Shown: one piece after another, positions 48,901 to 61,884 of the stretch
Position numbering within the stretch: the first letter of the stretch is position 1
Layout of the letters: each line of letters opens with the position of its first letter
From: Ceratotherium simum simum
Taxonomy: Eukaryota; Chordata; Mammalia; Perissodactyla; Rhinocerotidae
DNA: 64,000 bases
Direction: 5' to 3'
NCBI RefSeq assembly: GCF_000283155.1
Contig: NW_004454292.1
Span: 194,955-258,954 of the forward strand
Notes under the pieces: model-generated
The model's input: the letters and a program-made list of their open reading frames with translations, nothing else
Databases searched by the model: none
What the model was told of the DNA's origin: nothing
Program-made: the position numbers and the translations under genes

Positions 48901-50183
48901 AAGGGTAGTGGCCAGGTCTAATGTTTCTTTGTATATACTAGAGTTCTTAAAACAGAACCGGAATATGGTAGGCATATTCAGTATTTGAGTCAATATTTGA
49001 TTTTATAAAGACAGTTACTGTAGTGGCAGAGATAGTCCTACAAACATATCTTGTTTGGTTAATAGTCTGTTAAGACTTTGAAGAAATATTTTAAATTTAG
49101 AACATATCTCCCAATAAAAGTCAATAAAAACCCACATGGAAACGAATGACCACAGTTGAGAAGTGGTTGCCACTAGCTTTTTTCATACCTGCTTACCCAT
49201 TCAGAGTCACTGCCAATCCCATAATGCATGTATGTCCCTTAAACTCACCTGCTTCACTAATTTATGTTACTTGCCTAGACCCTGAACCACATGTTAGTTA
49301 GACCTACTGCTCTATACTCTACGGACATCTAAGAATTATTTTTTATTAAGGAATAAAAGGATAGATTTTGATCAGTTTTCTAAAGCTCTAAGTAGTGTAC
49401 GTAAAACTGTATGGCTCCATATTGATACATAATCCTTTCAACAACGCAAGCCCCAAATAAACTGCTCTTTTAATACAAATAAAAGGTTTTGAATAAGAAA
49501 TTTTCACTTGGTGTCTAGTTGGCAACGCTTGGATCATAAGAATTGATTGCCTTTCAAGGTGACTCTCTCAAATATGTGTCCTAATTATACAACTTTTGAA
49601 ATTCGTAAAAAAAAGTTTCTCTAGGGACTACTGAAGCAAAGAGAATGTGTCTGTTCTAACTTTACAATACTACCACAATTCATTTGCTCATTTTTGATTA
49701 CAATAGCAGGTACATATTAGGCATTCCTATTGACTGAATTAATGAATTATATCCTTGCCTAGATATGAAAAAAACTTGCTGTGAGCATCAGCAGATAAAC
49801 ACAAAATGTTAGTATTCAAATAGTGAGCTGCGGAAATCTGGTTGGTAACTTTTTCCTGAACTCAATGCTTGTTATTGTCTCTGCTATTTGTATAGGAGAA
49901 AATCTACAGTGAGAAAAAAATTTTCCTTTCATTTAAATCTATCTTACTCTCTTGGCTATTGAAAGTTTTTTATGGTATCTACATACACTAGACTTAAAAA
50001 ATTATCTACTTTCCTAGCTTCAGACACTTCTCATTATTACACCAGCTCATTAATCGTAACTGTAGCAAGCCAAGTCAGTAACAGAAAAACAAAAGTTTCT
50101 GTTTTACAAAGAGCTGGAATGTGAACTGGTATCCTTTCTTAGCTCAACTCCAATAATTAAGCCTAAAAAGATACCTATTCCAG

Positions 50184-50430
50184 GGCTGGCCCAGTGGTGG
50201 AGTGGTTAAGCTCATGTGCTCTGCTTCAGCAGCCTGGGGTTCACAGGTTCAGATCTCAGGCACAGACATACACACTACTCATCAAGCCATGCCATGGCAG
50301 TTTCCCACACACAAAACAGAGGAAGACTGGCATAGATGTTAGCTCAGTGACAATCTTACTCAGGCAAAAAGAGGAAGATTGGCAACAGATGTTAACCCAG
50401 GGCCAATCTTCCTCACCAAAAAAAAAAAAA
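50184..50430 (+). mobile_element. ERE SINE, older subfamily
   Basis: The head ggctggcccagtggtgga sits inside a perfect 18-bp duplication pair, aaaagatacctattccag, at 50166-50183 and 50431-50448. Two tail units and an A-rich end. Confidence 0.95.
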
Positions 50431-50815
50431 AAAAGATACCTATTCCAGAGTTGCTTATTACTAATATCACTCCTTTCTCTTTCCACAAGGTCAGAATAAA
50501 CAACAGCCTAATTTTTTATTCCTTAACATTTGTTCTAACTGAAAATTATTTTTAAATTAGTGCAATAACAGTCAAAAGTTTTGATGTGAAAAAATTAGAT
50601 TTTTTTCAATGAGATTAGATCAAGTTCCTATTTACTTCTGAAAAGAAACATATAAACTATTTTTCTTAGAAATGAGGGATTTTATTCTTTTGCCTTAAAG
50701 TCTTTCAAATAATATGCTCAAGAAATTAATAGAGTTTTTTTAATTACATAAAAAATGCTAGATTTAAGTGAGTTCTCAAGCTCAAACAATTATTTAGCAA
50801 GTTAAAATAATTTCT

Positions 50816-51134
50816 TTTTTCTCTCTCTCTTTTTTTTTTTTTTTTGGTGAGGAAGATCAGCCCTGAGCTAACATCCATGCTAATCCTCCTCTTTTTGCTG
50901 AGGAAGACCGGTTCTGAGCTAACATCTATTGCCAATCCTCCTCCTTTTTTTTTTTCCCCAAAGCCCCAGTAGATAGTTGTATGTCATAGTTGCACATCCT
51001 GCTAGTTGCCATATGTGGGACGTGGCCTCAGCATGGCTGGACAAGCGGTGCGTCGGTGTGCGCCTGGGATCCAAACCCTGGCCGCCAGTAGCTGAGCGCG
51101 CGTGCACTTAACTGCTAAGCCATGGGGCCGGCCC
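50816..51134 (-). mobile_element. ERE SINE, composite
   Basis: Minus-strand full-length copy with two tail units and head ...ccatggggccggccc. Imperfect 13-bp duplication taaaataatttct / taaaataatctct. Confidence 0.95.
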
Positions 51135-51407
51135 TAAAATAATCTCTAAACATAGCCAGTAGGTTCAAAAACTGTTCCAAGCATTTAAAAATATCTTCTG
51201 ATATCTTTTTAAAAGTAATTTTAAAAGATAGGTCAACAAACTGGTATTAATAAAAACATACAACCCAGAGCGACAATATATACACACACATCCACACACC
51301 AAACCTGCTCCTCCAGTTCCCGAAAGAGGGCATTTGAGGCTGTCAGCAAAAAAAACGCTTCATCTCATCTCAGTGATAGCAAAAATGCTTAAGAATATAG
51401 AATTTCT

Positions 51408-51638
51408 GGTTAACAATACTGTGTAGTATATTTGAAAGTACCTAAGTGAGATCTCAAAAGTTCTCATCACAAGAAAAAAAAAAATTTGTAACTATGTTTG
51501 GTGATATGTTAACTAAACTTACCGTGGTAATCATTTTGCAATATACACATATATCAAATCATTATGTTGTACACCTAAAACGAATACAATGTTATATGTC
51601 AATTATATCTTAATAAAAACTAAAATAAAAATTTTAAA
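51408..51638 (+). mobile_element. L1 LINE, short 3' insertion
   Basis: A 231-bp 5'-truncated L1 3' UTR (tatatcaaatcattatgttg tacacctaaaacg ... gtcaattatatcttaataaa aa). Near-perfect 17-bp duplications: aagaatatagaatttct at 51391-51407 and aagaatacagaatttct at 51639-51655. Confidence 0.85.
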
Positions 51639-52056
51639 AAGAATACAGAATTTCTAGGATAAGTTGTTTTAAGATCTCAACATAAAGAAAACTGGACAAA
51701 TTACTACTAATGATCATCTGTTGTCTTCTACACCTGAGATCAATTAAACTCCAACTCCTAAAAAGGAATGTAATTTAACAAATATGCCCCTAACTAAAAG
51801 AATGATGGATAAGAAATATGACTTCAAACTCAAACTATTCTATAAATCTTTGATATATGATGGTTTATATATTTTTAATATATTAAACTTCTAAGACATT
51901 GATTATCATTTATTTCACTTGAAAACCAGTTTACTTAAAATTCATCCAGTACAAAGTATTTTATTACTTTCCTGGCAGAGTGTGAACAAAAACCTTTGGA
52001 CTCACTACAAAAATGTCTTTAAATAAATATAATTATTTTCTTAAAAAAACTAATAA

Positions 52057-52241
52057 GAGCCAGCCCCGATGGCCTAGTGGTTCAAGTTTGGTGCTCACCA
52101 CTTTGGTAGAACCACACCACCTACCTGTCTGTCAGTTGCCATGCTGTGGCGGTGGCTCACACAGAACTACAACGACTTACAACTAGGATATACAACCATG
52201 TACTGGGGCTTTGGAAAGGGGAAAAAAAAAAAAAAAAAAAA
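52057..52241 (+). mobile_element. ERE-related SINE (ERE3/ERE4-like)
   Basis: The head gagccagccccgatggccta and body gaaccacaccacctacctgt ctgtcagttgccatgctgtg share sequence with the 27462 element. The 3' half is the standard 'ggatatacaaccatgtactg gggctttgg' type with an A-rich tail. Confidence 0.85.
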
Positions 52242-52397
52242 GAAAATGTTTTCATGGGGCCACTAAAAAAAAAAAAAACAAAAACCTAATATATTTCTTT
52301 ATTTAAATGTAAATAAAAATATTTCTATAATCCACAAGGAATTTTTCTGTCTTCTGTAAATTCAAGGTATTAAAATAGACCTGTGCATTCATTATCC

Positions 52398-52615
52398 AGC
52401 ACTGTTCAAGAGAACTTTCTGCAATGACTGAAATGTTCTATACATCAATGCTGTCCAGTATGACAGCCACCAGCCACATGTGGCTACTGAATGCTTAAAA
52501 TGTGGCTAGTGTGACTGAAGAATTAAATTTTAAATTTTACTTATTTATAATTAATTTAAATTTTAATAGCTACATGTGGCTAGTGATTACTGCATTGAGC
52601 AACACAGTTACAGAC
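52398..52615 (-). mobile_element. MER5A-like hAT-Charlie element
   Basis: The text aatgctgtccagtatgacag ccaccagccacatgtggcta ctga ... tagctacatgtggctagtga tta matches MER5A in the orientation opposite to the copy at 48689. Confidence 0.75.
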
Positions 52616-52639
52616 TATCAAATGATCATGACCAGGTAC

Positions 52640-53340
52640 AATAACCTCCAACAGTGCTATACTTACTAAAAGAAAAGCATCACAGGAAGCAACCCAAGCA
52701 TCCATCAATGAAGGAGTGGATAAACAAACTGTAGTATATACATACAATGGAATATTATTCAGGCTTAAAAAGGAAGGCAATTCTGAAACATGATACAACA
52801 TGGATGAATCTTTTTTTTTTTTTTAAACTCTCCCCACCCCCAAAGCCCCAGTAGATAGTTGTATGTTATAGTTGCACATCTTTCTAGTTGCTGTATGTGG
52901 GACGCGGCCTCAGCATGGCCGGAGAAGTGGTGCGTCGGTGCGCGCCTGGGATCCGAACCCAGGTCGCCAGTAGTGGAGCGCGCGCACTTAACCGCTAAGC
53001 CACGGGGCCGGCCCTGAATGAATCTTGAAAACATTATGCTAAGTGAAATAAGACAGACACAAAAAGACATATACTGTATGATTCCATTTATATGTCAAAT
53101 TCATAGAGACAGAAAGTAGAATAGTCGTTTGGCAGGACCTGGGGAGAATGGGTAATGGGAAGTTAGTATTTAACGGGTACAGAGTTTCAGCTTTCCAAGG
53201 TAAACAGAGTTCTGAAGAAGGATGGTGGTGACAGCTGCACACATGGTGACTATATGTACTTAATGCCACTGAACTACACCATTAAAAATGGTTAAGATGC
53301 TAAGTGTTATGTGTATTTTATCCCAATTAAAAAATTTTTT
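52640..53340 (+). mobile_element. L1 LINE 3' end, split by an ERE
   Basis: Sense L1: catccatcaatgaaggagtg gataaacaaactgtagtata and, after the SINE, gaaaacattatgctaagtga aataagacagac, ending with a 3' UTR ...gtgtattttatcccaattaa aaaa. Frames are broken. Confidence 0.82.
52813..53014 (-). mobile_element. ERE1 SINE inserted in L1
   Basis: Minus-strand full-length copy with head ...ccacggggccggccc. The L1 word 'gatgaatctt' before it and 'gaatgaatctt' after it form the target duplication. Confidence 0.95.
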
Positions 53341-54684
53341 TAAAACTTCACAATTTGACCAAATAAGTACTTCTGACAGAAGAGCTAACTGGAAATCTAA
53401 AGTCACCAGTAAAGGAAATAAAGTGCTTCTCAGAGATGGAAACACCAGATTTGCTGAGAAAAAGTTACAGGAACCCCATAACAAATCAAGCTATACTACA
53501 TTACCACACCATAGCCAAGAGCTAAACATTTTACTTCTACAGAATCTAGCTGGACAGAGTATACTGGAGCTCTTTTAAGAAGTCACAAGGCTAGACCAAG
53601 TAAAGTCAAAGCTGAATTGTAGAGTACTAAGTGTTTTGTGTGGTTTGAGGCACTGGCAATAGAGCTGGCCTTGAGAAAGTCACATATTGAGCAACAAAAA
53701 AACAAAACCCAGAAATGTACTCAGTAATTTGTTAATTATATACAGTTATTTTTAACTTCCTTAGAAGGTAAGACTAACTTTATTTTAATGGAAGGGCATA
53801 ATAAAAGTACAGCTCTCAGGGTGTAAAGAGCACACCAAGGAAAAACTAGGGGTAGGGATAATACCACTATTAATAAGAAATAACTCATGCACAAGAAAGG
53901 AGGATAAAATTAATGGAGATAACAAAAGAGATCATGCTTTTCCTCATAAATAAATCTGAACGTATTTAGGCCCAAATGCTATGATCACTGAGAGTGTTAA
54001 CATATTACAACAAAATATTTTAGGGAAGTTGTTAGATGCTCAAGTCGAAAAGGGCTTATAAAATGAAGTTTATTCTTTGGCTTTTTAAACACTTTTTTAT
54101 TTAAAGCAGTTTATCACTATAAAGATCTTTATCCCCACAACCAGTCATAAATTGGAAATAAGTGCAGACTAAACTTTAACATCAGAAATACATTTTCCTT
54201 TAAAAATATAAAACATGAGTATTTTTTCAGTGCACTAAAATATCTAATGCATATAAAACATTCACTTTGCAAATCTATATTGTGGATAACATGACTGGCC
54301 TCTTTTAACATATAATTTGTAAATATAGAAAACATCATTCAACTTCATTAGTAATAGCTTCTTTAAATGGTTTTTCAATTTTACATAAACTTTAAACCAT
54401 GATAAACTCTCCGGAAGTTACACACTACTGCTGCTGGAATCAACACACCCCTAGAATATTTTTGTGTTATAAAAATACAATAAAGAACTGATACTACCAT
54501 GAATACTCACAACTAGGTAGCAAATTATATAGTCCCTTTTATAGTTATTCTCAGTTCTCTTGGAGAAAAAAATGACATTTTTCACGTTCACTTTTAACAT
54601 AGCTTTGAAAATGTTAACCATTTTTTAGGTATAGTAAAAGAAAAAAATACAACCCTAAAAGTTAATAAAACTAGAATTGTATAG

Positions 54685-54865
54685 AGTACTAAAATGAAAG
54701 CTAGGAGTCAGAAGATAAGAGTTCAGGTTAAACAGACGTTGGCCAAGTAAACATGAACACTTGTAAACTGGGTATAATAGTTTCCCCCATCCCTAACTCA
54801 AAAGGTCAATTAAGATCAAGCGAAATAATACAAGTGAAAGTGCTTTATAAATTAAAAATGCTTCA
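54685..54865 (+). repeat. MIR-like SINE
   Basis: The text gctaggagtcagaagataag agttcaggtta, then aagtgctttataaattaaaa, follows the MIR order but is degraded. Confidence 0.5.
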
Positions 54866-55974
54866 GAAACATAGTGATATTACTATTAGTCATACTACTT
54901 GTATTTTTTCAACATGGTTCTCTTTATTTTATATGAAGTACTTCTATAACCAACACCAGTTCTTTCTCTATAACTACCATTATACTATACTAAAATAAAG
55001 AATTATCTACTATTCTGCCAACCTCAGAGAAAATGAAAGGATAGGTCCACTTATTTTTAGAGATTTAGTAAGGTGTTTTTAGGGATTTGGTAAAGCAAGA
55101 ATTTTGCTTTAGATCTGATATTTAAGGTTCCATTGGTCATAAGACATTCCTTAAAAGGACAAACCAAAACTAAGTGTAGAATTTTGTATAGAGTTTTATG
55201 AAGTTTTAACACAATAAAAACATATAGCAGAACAAAAATTTACAGTAAAATGAACACTCTCCTGATACTGGAGTGCAATGATAAGGTTTCCATAGCAACA
55301 AAATGGAAAGTCAATTATGCTACCCAATAAGCAACAAACAATTGGACATTTACTATAATTTACACATCAAAGTTCGACACATTCAATTACAGAGTTGATA
55401 GTACTTATTAATATTCAGAAGTATATTACCAGAAATCTGTTTCTCTAGTGCTGAAATGTTCAAGACCATTTTGGACTTTGCAGATATATAATCTTAGCTC
55501 AAATTTATAAAAAGTCCAAAAGCCTCTGGGAAAAGACAAAATAAGGATCTGAACTTACTTAAACTGCTTCATGAAACTGCTGAATTGTTCTATAGCTTAA
55601 TATTTACAATGCATATTTCTTGCACGACAAATACACCACAGATTCTTAAATGAAGGCTCAATCCTCAAAGTTCATCATATATCAACCTATGATTTCTTTA
55701 ATTATTCTTACACACATGATCTCAGCATACTGTTATTTTAAATTAAGACAATCATGGAAATATACACACCTTTCAGATAGCTATCCGCATTATACCCTCT
55801 ATGAAGCAAAAGAGGAAAGAAAGGAGGAGAAAACAATTAACCTAAGGAGTATGATCAGTTTTCTAGGTCTCTTAGGCCCATCTTTGGCCAGGCTGTCAAC
55901 CACACAACTGAAGTATTTAAAGAAAAATGAAGTAATCCTAAAATATAAACATGACAGAGGGAAGAATTACTAAA

Positions 55975-56155
55975 TGTCTTCTATATACCAGGCAATTTTA
56001 TGTACATCATTTTTTTTAATATTTACATAAGCTCACTGAGCCAGAATTATCCCCATTTTTACAAAACTGGCCTCATGAAGCTAAATAACCCACACAAAGC
56101 CAGACAGCTAATATGGGATTTAAACCTAAGTGTGTATGATTCCAAAACTTGAATT
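55975..56155 (-). repeat. MIR SINE
   Basis: Antisense MIR: ccagaattatccccattttt, then ccacacaaagccagacagct aatatgggatttaaaccta. Confidence 0.65.
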
Positions 56156-57434
56156 ACCTACTAAAGCAGTGATTTCAACTAGGCCTTGAAATTATTGATC
56201 AGTAAATTTCTGATCAATAGAAATTTGGCAGATATATATAAGGTTACTGATTTATTGTTTTGGCAGGATATTACTATCAATTATCCTCATTATTTCTTAA
56301 AAGAGTACATTTTGACATCAAGAAGGGAAGGAAGTAAGGAGAAGCAGAAATGGCAAAAGCTCAGAATGGAGGGCAGTCCACTCCTCTACGTATAAATTAG
56401 TAACTTTATATCAACATATACAGAATATATACTCATACAACATTGTTCTTAGCGTTAAAATATAATCACAAACAGCATCGGTCCATGACCCAGTGGTTGT
56501 GACACGCTTAAGTACCTTCAAAAAACGCATACTTTTTTTTAACTCAATGAGGCTTCCTTTTCTTTAGGAACCAAACTGATAATGCATCAACAATAGATAG
56601 GGTCAAGTATCTTGATTGTAACAGGTACTTCTAACTGATATAGGCTCAATAGTAGATGAAAGAATCCTTCCCCCTCCTCAAGGCTTCCAAGAGAATAGGA
56701 GGTTAGATAACTTTTACTAATATAGCAAGAAAGAAGTTTTGCTATTTACAAGTATATCTGTTTTCTAAGGAGGACTGATTCTTTTAAATATATTTGTTCG
56801 ATGAACACTTGAGGAAATTGGCTATGCTCTCTGAGAGGAGGAATTTGAGGGAACTGAACTGTTCTTCCTTACAGACAGAAGAATTTGGAGTTTCCAATGC
56901 AAATAAGGAAGAAAGGATTGAAGAACAGACATGATAATGAGGACAAAAGAGCCAGCCACAGGACATGAAACTGGTTATAGTATGGGGGGGAGGACGACGT
57001 GAAATGCAAGTATCTTTGTTGAAACCAGTTAAGTTGTTATACGTCTATAAACATGTGTAGAAACAGAAACACAAGAAGCAGAGGGCGCCATGAGAACTTA
57101 AGCACCCTACACCAGGAAAACGTAGAAATCTTTGGAGATTTGGGATTTCGACAGGGTATAAGATTGTGGGTTCAAGCTTATCTTACCTAGAGCTTGAAGG
57201 TAAGATTTCAGCATGAATTTGCCCTTCAGATCAACTAGCTAGTCATCAAGAACAATCCTAACAAAAAAGCAAGTATTGGCATTGTTGAGGGAGAGGGAAA
57301 GATATAAGAGATGCTGCATAAGTGAAAGGCTAGGGTAAGAAACTGAGCAGACAGGAGACAGGCTGTGGTTACTGGAGTGGGGATGAGTCTGGGAAAAAAA
57401 GGAGCAGAGAAAAATGCCAAAAGAAGAAAGAGGC

Positions 57435-57625
57435 TCTAGAATATAATGGTTAAGAGAATTCGTGCTCTCAAGGCAGAGACCTGAATTTGCATCTTGGTTC
57501 AGGCTGATTATGTGACCATGGAAAAGTTAACTTCTCTAAACTTTAGTTCTCTTGCCTATAAAGTGGAGATAATAGCGCTACTTCAGTAGAACTGTCTTAA
57601 GGATTAAGTGAAATAACATTAAATG
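57435..57625 (+). repeat. MIR SINE
   Basis: The text ataatggttaagagaattcg tgctctcaaggcagagacct g, then tataaagtggagataatagc, is sense MIR. Confidence 0.75.
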
Positions 57626-57894
57626 AATTATTATTTGTTTTTAATAACAAAAATTGTTATTTTTATTATTACTTGCTTCAGTTGTATCTAGACATAGCTC
57701 CTTGTGCCGTAGAAAATTCTCAGTCTGAGATGGGGAACTCAATTATTATGACTGAAGGTAATAAACTGAAAATTATGTACCTGTCAAGTGTCTCTACCTA
57801 AAAAAAAATGACATAATGCAGTTCTGCTCCCTCAGAAATGCCAAAAGCAGAAAAAAGTTTAAAGTAATAAACGTAAAATCTGGGGATTTTCAGA

Positions 57895-58200
57895 CATGAG
57901 ACTGTTATTTATTCAATACAGATTAATAAGTAGTTACTATTTACAAGTTGCTCTGCTCAGGACTAAAGGGGTAAAAGATGAAGATAAGCTACATAGTCCT
58001 TTTCCTCAAAGATGTTAAGCATTCAACCTAGGACAGAAAATGAGACAGGACACAAAGAACTATAGTGCAATGCAATATATGATAAATGTAATGAAACAGA
58101 AAATATCCCACTTAAGTTTTGAGGAGAGATTATACATGACTAGGGGAACATAAGGAGAAAAGAAAAAAGTAGAATCTGAATTGGGCCTTAAGAAACATTC
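57895..58200 (-). repeat. L2 LINE 3' fragment
   Basis: Antisense L2: ttattcaatacagattaata agtagttactat at the 3' end and gaatctgaattgggccttaa further in. It abuts the Tigger1 copy. Confidence 0.55.
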
Positions 58201-58216
58201 CAGTTGATAGAATATA

Positions 58217-58825
58217 GCAAGAATACCTCGGAGATATTGTGGGTTTGGTTCCAGACTACTGCTATAAAGCAAATATCATAATAGAGCAAGTCACATGGAT
58301 TTTTTGGTTTCCTAGTGCATACAAAAGTTACATTTAAGGGCCAGCCCGGTGGCACAGCAGTTAAGTTTGCGCGTTCCACTTTGGCAGCCCAGGGTTTGCG
58401 GGTTCAGATCCTGGGCACGGACCTACTGACTGCTCATCAAGCCATGCTGAGGCAGCGTCCCACATAGAAGAACTAGAAGGACCTACAACTAGGATATACA
58501 ACTATGTACTGGGGGAAAAAAAAAAAAAAAAAAGAGGAAGATTGGCAACTGATGTTAGCTCAGGGCCAACCTTCCTCAAAAAAAAAAAAAAACGTATTTA
58601 CACTATACTGTAGTCTATTAAGTGCGCAACAGCATTATGTCTAAAAAAACAATGTACATACCTTATTTTAAAATACTATATTGCTAGAAAATACTAACCA
58701 CCATCTGAGCCTTCAGCAATTAGTAATCTTTTTGCTGGTGGAGGGTCTTGTAAAAAACATATTATCTGTGAAGAGCAATAAAGTGAAGCATAATAAAAAG
58801 GGTTATGCATGTTTGTAGGCGAGGA
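58217..58825 (+). mobile_element. Tigger1 DNA transposon remnant, split by an ERE
   Basis: The left end is atacctcggagatattgtgg gtttggttccagactactgc. The sequence resumes after the SINE as acactatactgtagtctatt aagtg and tgagccttcagcaattagta atc, and the far end is agagcaataaagtgaagcat. Internal deletion removed the transposase. Confidence 0.85.
58337..58592 (+). mobile_element. ERE SINE inserted in Tigger1
   Basis: The head gggccagcccggtggcacag is followed by a body of mixed type (catagaagaactagaaggac plus a gaggaagattggcaactgat tail). Tigger consensus sequence continues across the insertion point, with decayed flanks acattta / cgtattta. Confidence 0.9.
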
Positions 58826-58889
58826 AAAATTACTAATCACAGCGTGCCTGAAAAATAGCCTGCTTGCATGAAAAGAGTTAAGAACTAAG

Positions 58890-59270
58890 AGGTATTTGGG
58901 GGCTACAATGATAGCTTTCAGTGCTGAGCTAAGGAATTAGGACTATATCTCACAGGCAGTAAGGAGACACTGAATGCTGAAGACAACTTCTGAATCTACC
59001 AGTTGTACACAGTCTAAATAAAAAGAGAACGAGACTGAAGAGATAGAGGTGGAGTATCAAGATACTGTAATCATCCAAATGACAACGAGGGCCCAAACTT
59101 GGACAACAGCAAAGTAATAAATGAATTCAAATTACATAATTAGAAGAATCAACTGAAGAGGCTGAGACAGTAGTCAAATAAAAGTGACCACCGGATTTCT
59201 AGCATGGGCAACTAGGGGAAGAATGATAACCTTTAGAAATATAGAGAAGTCAAACGTAGTAAAAATCAGT
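58890..59270 (-). repeat. L2-like LINE fragment
   Basis: The text gatagaggtggagtatcaag and gacaacgagggcccaaactt are consistent with antisense L2 5' of the 3' UTR. Weak. Confidence 0.4.
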
Positions 59271-59279
59271 CATAGAAAT

Positions 59280-59870
59280 TGGTCATTTATCTATTTAAGC
59301 ATTTATCAAGCATAAGCCACATGCCAGGTACTAGGGACATAAAGATGAGTAAGATCTTGTTCCTGTCCTGAAGGTGGGAGAGAGACATATAATTTAACAA
59401 TTAATCGCCATATTGCATAATATATTCAATAATGGCAGCTGCAAAATGGGAAGCAGGCTAATTTGCCAATGGATCAAAATGCTACATGACCAACCACTAA
59501 ATTTACTTATTTATCAAAAATGTATCTTAAGTAAAATTTTTCTTGATTATATGATATGAATATATTTACATATTCAATGAATACATTTTTTTTAGAATTT
59601 TAAGGAGTGTCTAATTTGTTTAAAGCTTTTCAGGCTGACGACCAATATTAGTATTTCAAGTTATAAACAGTATATGCAAAGATACAGAGGTAGAAAGAAG
59701 CAGTAGTTCCAAGAACTGCAAATAGTTTAACATCACAGAGTTTAAGATACATAGGGAGAAAAATCTAAAAAGACTGATAAGGGCCAGATGATGGAAGGTC
59801 TAATATATTTTATTCCATCATCAATGGAAAGTTACTAAAAGAGTTTAAGCAGAGAAGTGCTTTCTCAACC
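59280..59870 (-). repeat. L2 LINE 3' region
   Basis: The text catttatcaagcataagcca catgccaggtactagggaca is the antisense L2 3' end, followed by ggaaagttactaaaagagtt taagcagagaag further in. Confidence 0.65.
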
Positions 59871-60119
59871 TATACTCCCTTCTCAAGAGAACAGCCCCAA
59901 TCCCTAACTCACAGGAGAGTCCTTGCAGCCATATTGGTACCTACTGGTACTGAGAACTCCATCCCTCCATTGCCACAGTTGACTGGATCAGGGATAGATG
60001 CTCTGTATGAGGTCAATCAGTTTTCCCATCCAAGAATTTAGAATTGTGGCACAGAATAAGTGAGTCAGTTAGCTATGGGCATTGGACCTGTAGAGCTAAT
60101 GTAAATTCAGAAGTTAAGA

Positions 60120-61856
60120 GTGCCATTTGGTTCATATGGGGCAACAAAAGACCCCGAATAGCTAAAGCAATCCTGAGAAAAAAGAACAAAGCTGGAGGCA
60201 TCACAATCCTTGACTTCAAAATATACTACAAAGGGGGGCCGGCCCAGTGGCACAAGCAGTTAAGTGTGCATGCTCCGCTGTGGCGGCCCAGGGTTCGCCG
60301 GTTCAGATCCCGGGGGCGCACCGACGCACCGCTTGGCAAGCCATGCTGTGGCGGCATCCCATATAAAGTAGAGGAAGATGGGCATGGATGTTAGCCCAAG
60401 GCCAGTCTTCCTCAGCAAAAAAAGAAAAAGAAGAAGAAGAAGAAGAAGAGGATTGGCAGATGTTAGCACAGGGCTGATCTTCCTCACACACATACAAAAA
60501 AACACTACAAAGCAATAGTAATCAAAACAGCATGGTGCTGGTACAAAAACAGACACACAGATCAACAGAACAGAACTGAAAGCCCAGAAATACAACCATA
60601 CATCTACGGACACCTAATTTTAGACAAAGGAGCTAAGAACATACAATGGAGAAAGGAAAGTCTCTTCACTAAATAGTGTTTGGAAAACTGAACAGCCACA
60701 TGCAAAAGAATGAAAGCAGACCACCTTCTTTCACTATATACAAAAATTAACTCAAAATGGATCAAGGACCTGAAGGTGAGACCTGAAATTATAAAACTCC
60801 TGGAATAAAATATAGGCAGTACACTATTTGACAACAGTCAAAAAGGGATCTTTTCGAATTCCATGTCTACTCGGACAAGGGAAACAAAAGAAAAAATAAA
60901 CAAGTGGGACTTCATCAGATTAAAGAGCTTCTATAAGGCAAATGAAACCAGGATCAAAATGAATAGACAACCCACCAGCTAGGAGAAAATATTTGCAAAT
61001 CATATATCCGACAAGGGGTTAATCTCCATAATATATAAAGAACTCACACAACTGAACAACAAAAAAACAAACAACCTGATCAAAAAATGAGCAGATGATA
61101 TGAACAGATACTTTCCCAAGGAAGATATACAGACGGCCAATATGCACATGAAAAGATGTTCAACATCACTAATCATCAGGGAAATGCAAGTCAAAACTAC
61201 ACTAAGATATCACCTTACACCCATTAGAATGGCTATAATCACCAAGACAAAAAACAACCAATGTTGGAGAGGTGGTGGAGAAACGGGAACCCTAATTCAC
61301 CACTGGTGGGAATGCAAACTGGTGCATGGAAAACAGTATGGAGATTCCTCAAACAATTAAAAATAAAAAGACCTTATGATCCAGCTATCCCACTACTGGG
61401 TATCTATCTAACAAACCTGAAATCAACAATCCAAGGAAGCTTATGCACCCCATGCTTATTGCAGCCTTATTCACTATAGCTAAGAAGCAGAAGCAACCCA
61501 AGTGTCCCTCGACTGATGATTGGATAAGAAGATGCGGTATATATATATATACAATGGAATACTACTCAGCCATAAAAAAAGACCAACTTGCCCATTTGCA
61601 ACAACATGGATGGGCCTGGAGGGTATTATGTTAAGTGAAATAAGCCACAGAGAGAAAGACAAATACCACATGACTTCACTCATATGTGGAATATAAACTA
61701 ATACATGGACAGAGAGAACTGTTTGGTGGTTACCAGGGGCAAGGGGGTTAGGGGGTGGGCACAAGGGGTGAAGGAAGGCATTTATACGGTGACTGACAAA
61801 CAATAATGTACAACTAAAATTTCACAATGTTATAAACTATTAAAACATCAATAAAA
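60120..61856 (+). mobile_element. Equine-type L1 LINE 3' half, split by an ERE
   Basis: ORF2 remnant from ggggcaacaaaagaccccga through gttggagaggtggtggagaa acg to a 3' UTR ending ttataaactattaaaacatc. Stops and small deletions (for example about 61325) break ORF2. It shares long near-identical stretches with the 34893-36319 copy in the same orientation. The 5' boundary is approximate and no clear duplication was found. Confidence 0.85.
60234..60503 (+). mobile_element. ERE SINE (ERE2-like) inserted in L1
   Basis: The head ggggggccggcccagtggca is flanked by perfect 9-bp actacaaag at 60225-60233 and 60504-60512, which rejoin the L1 ORF2 text. It contains an (aag)n expansion at about 60421-60450. 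Confidence 0.95.
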
Positions 61857-61884
61857 AAAGTTTTCAAAATATAAATAAAGCTCA

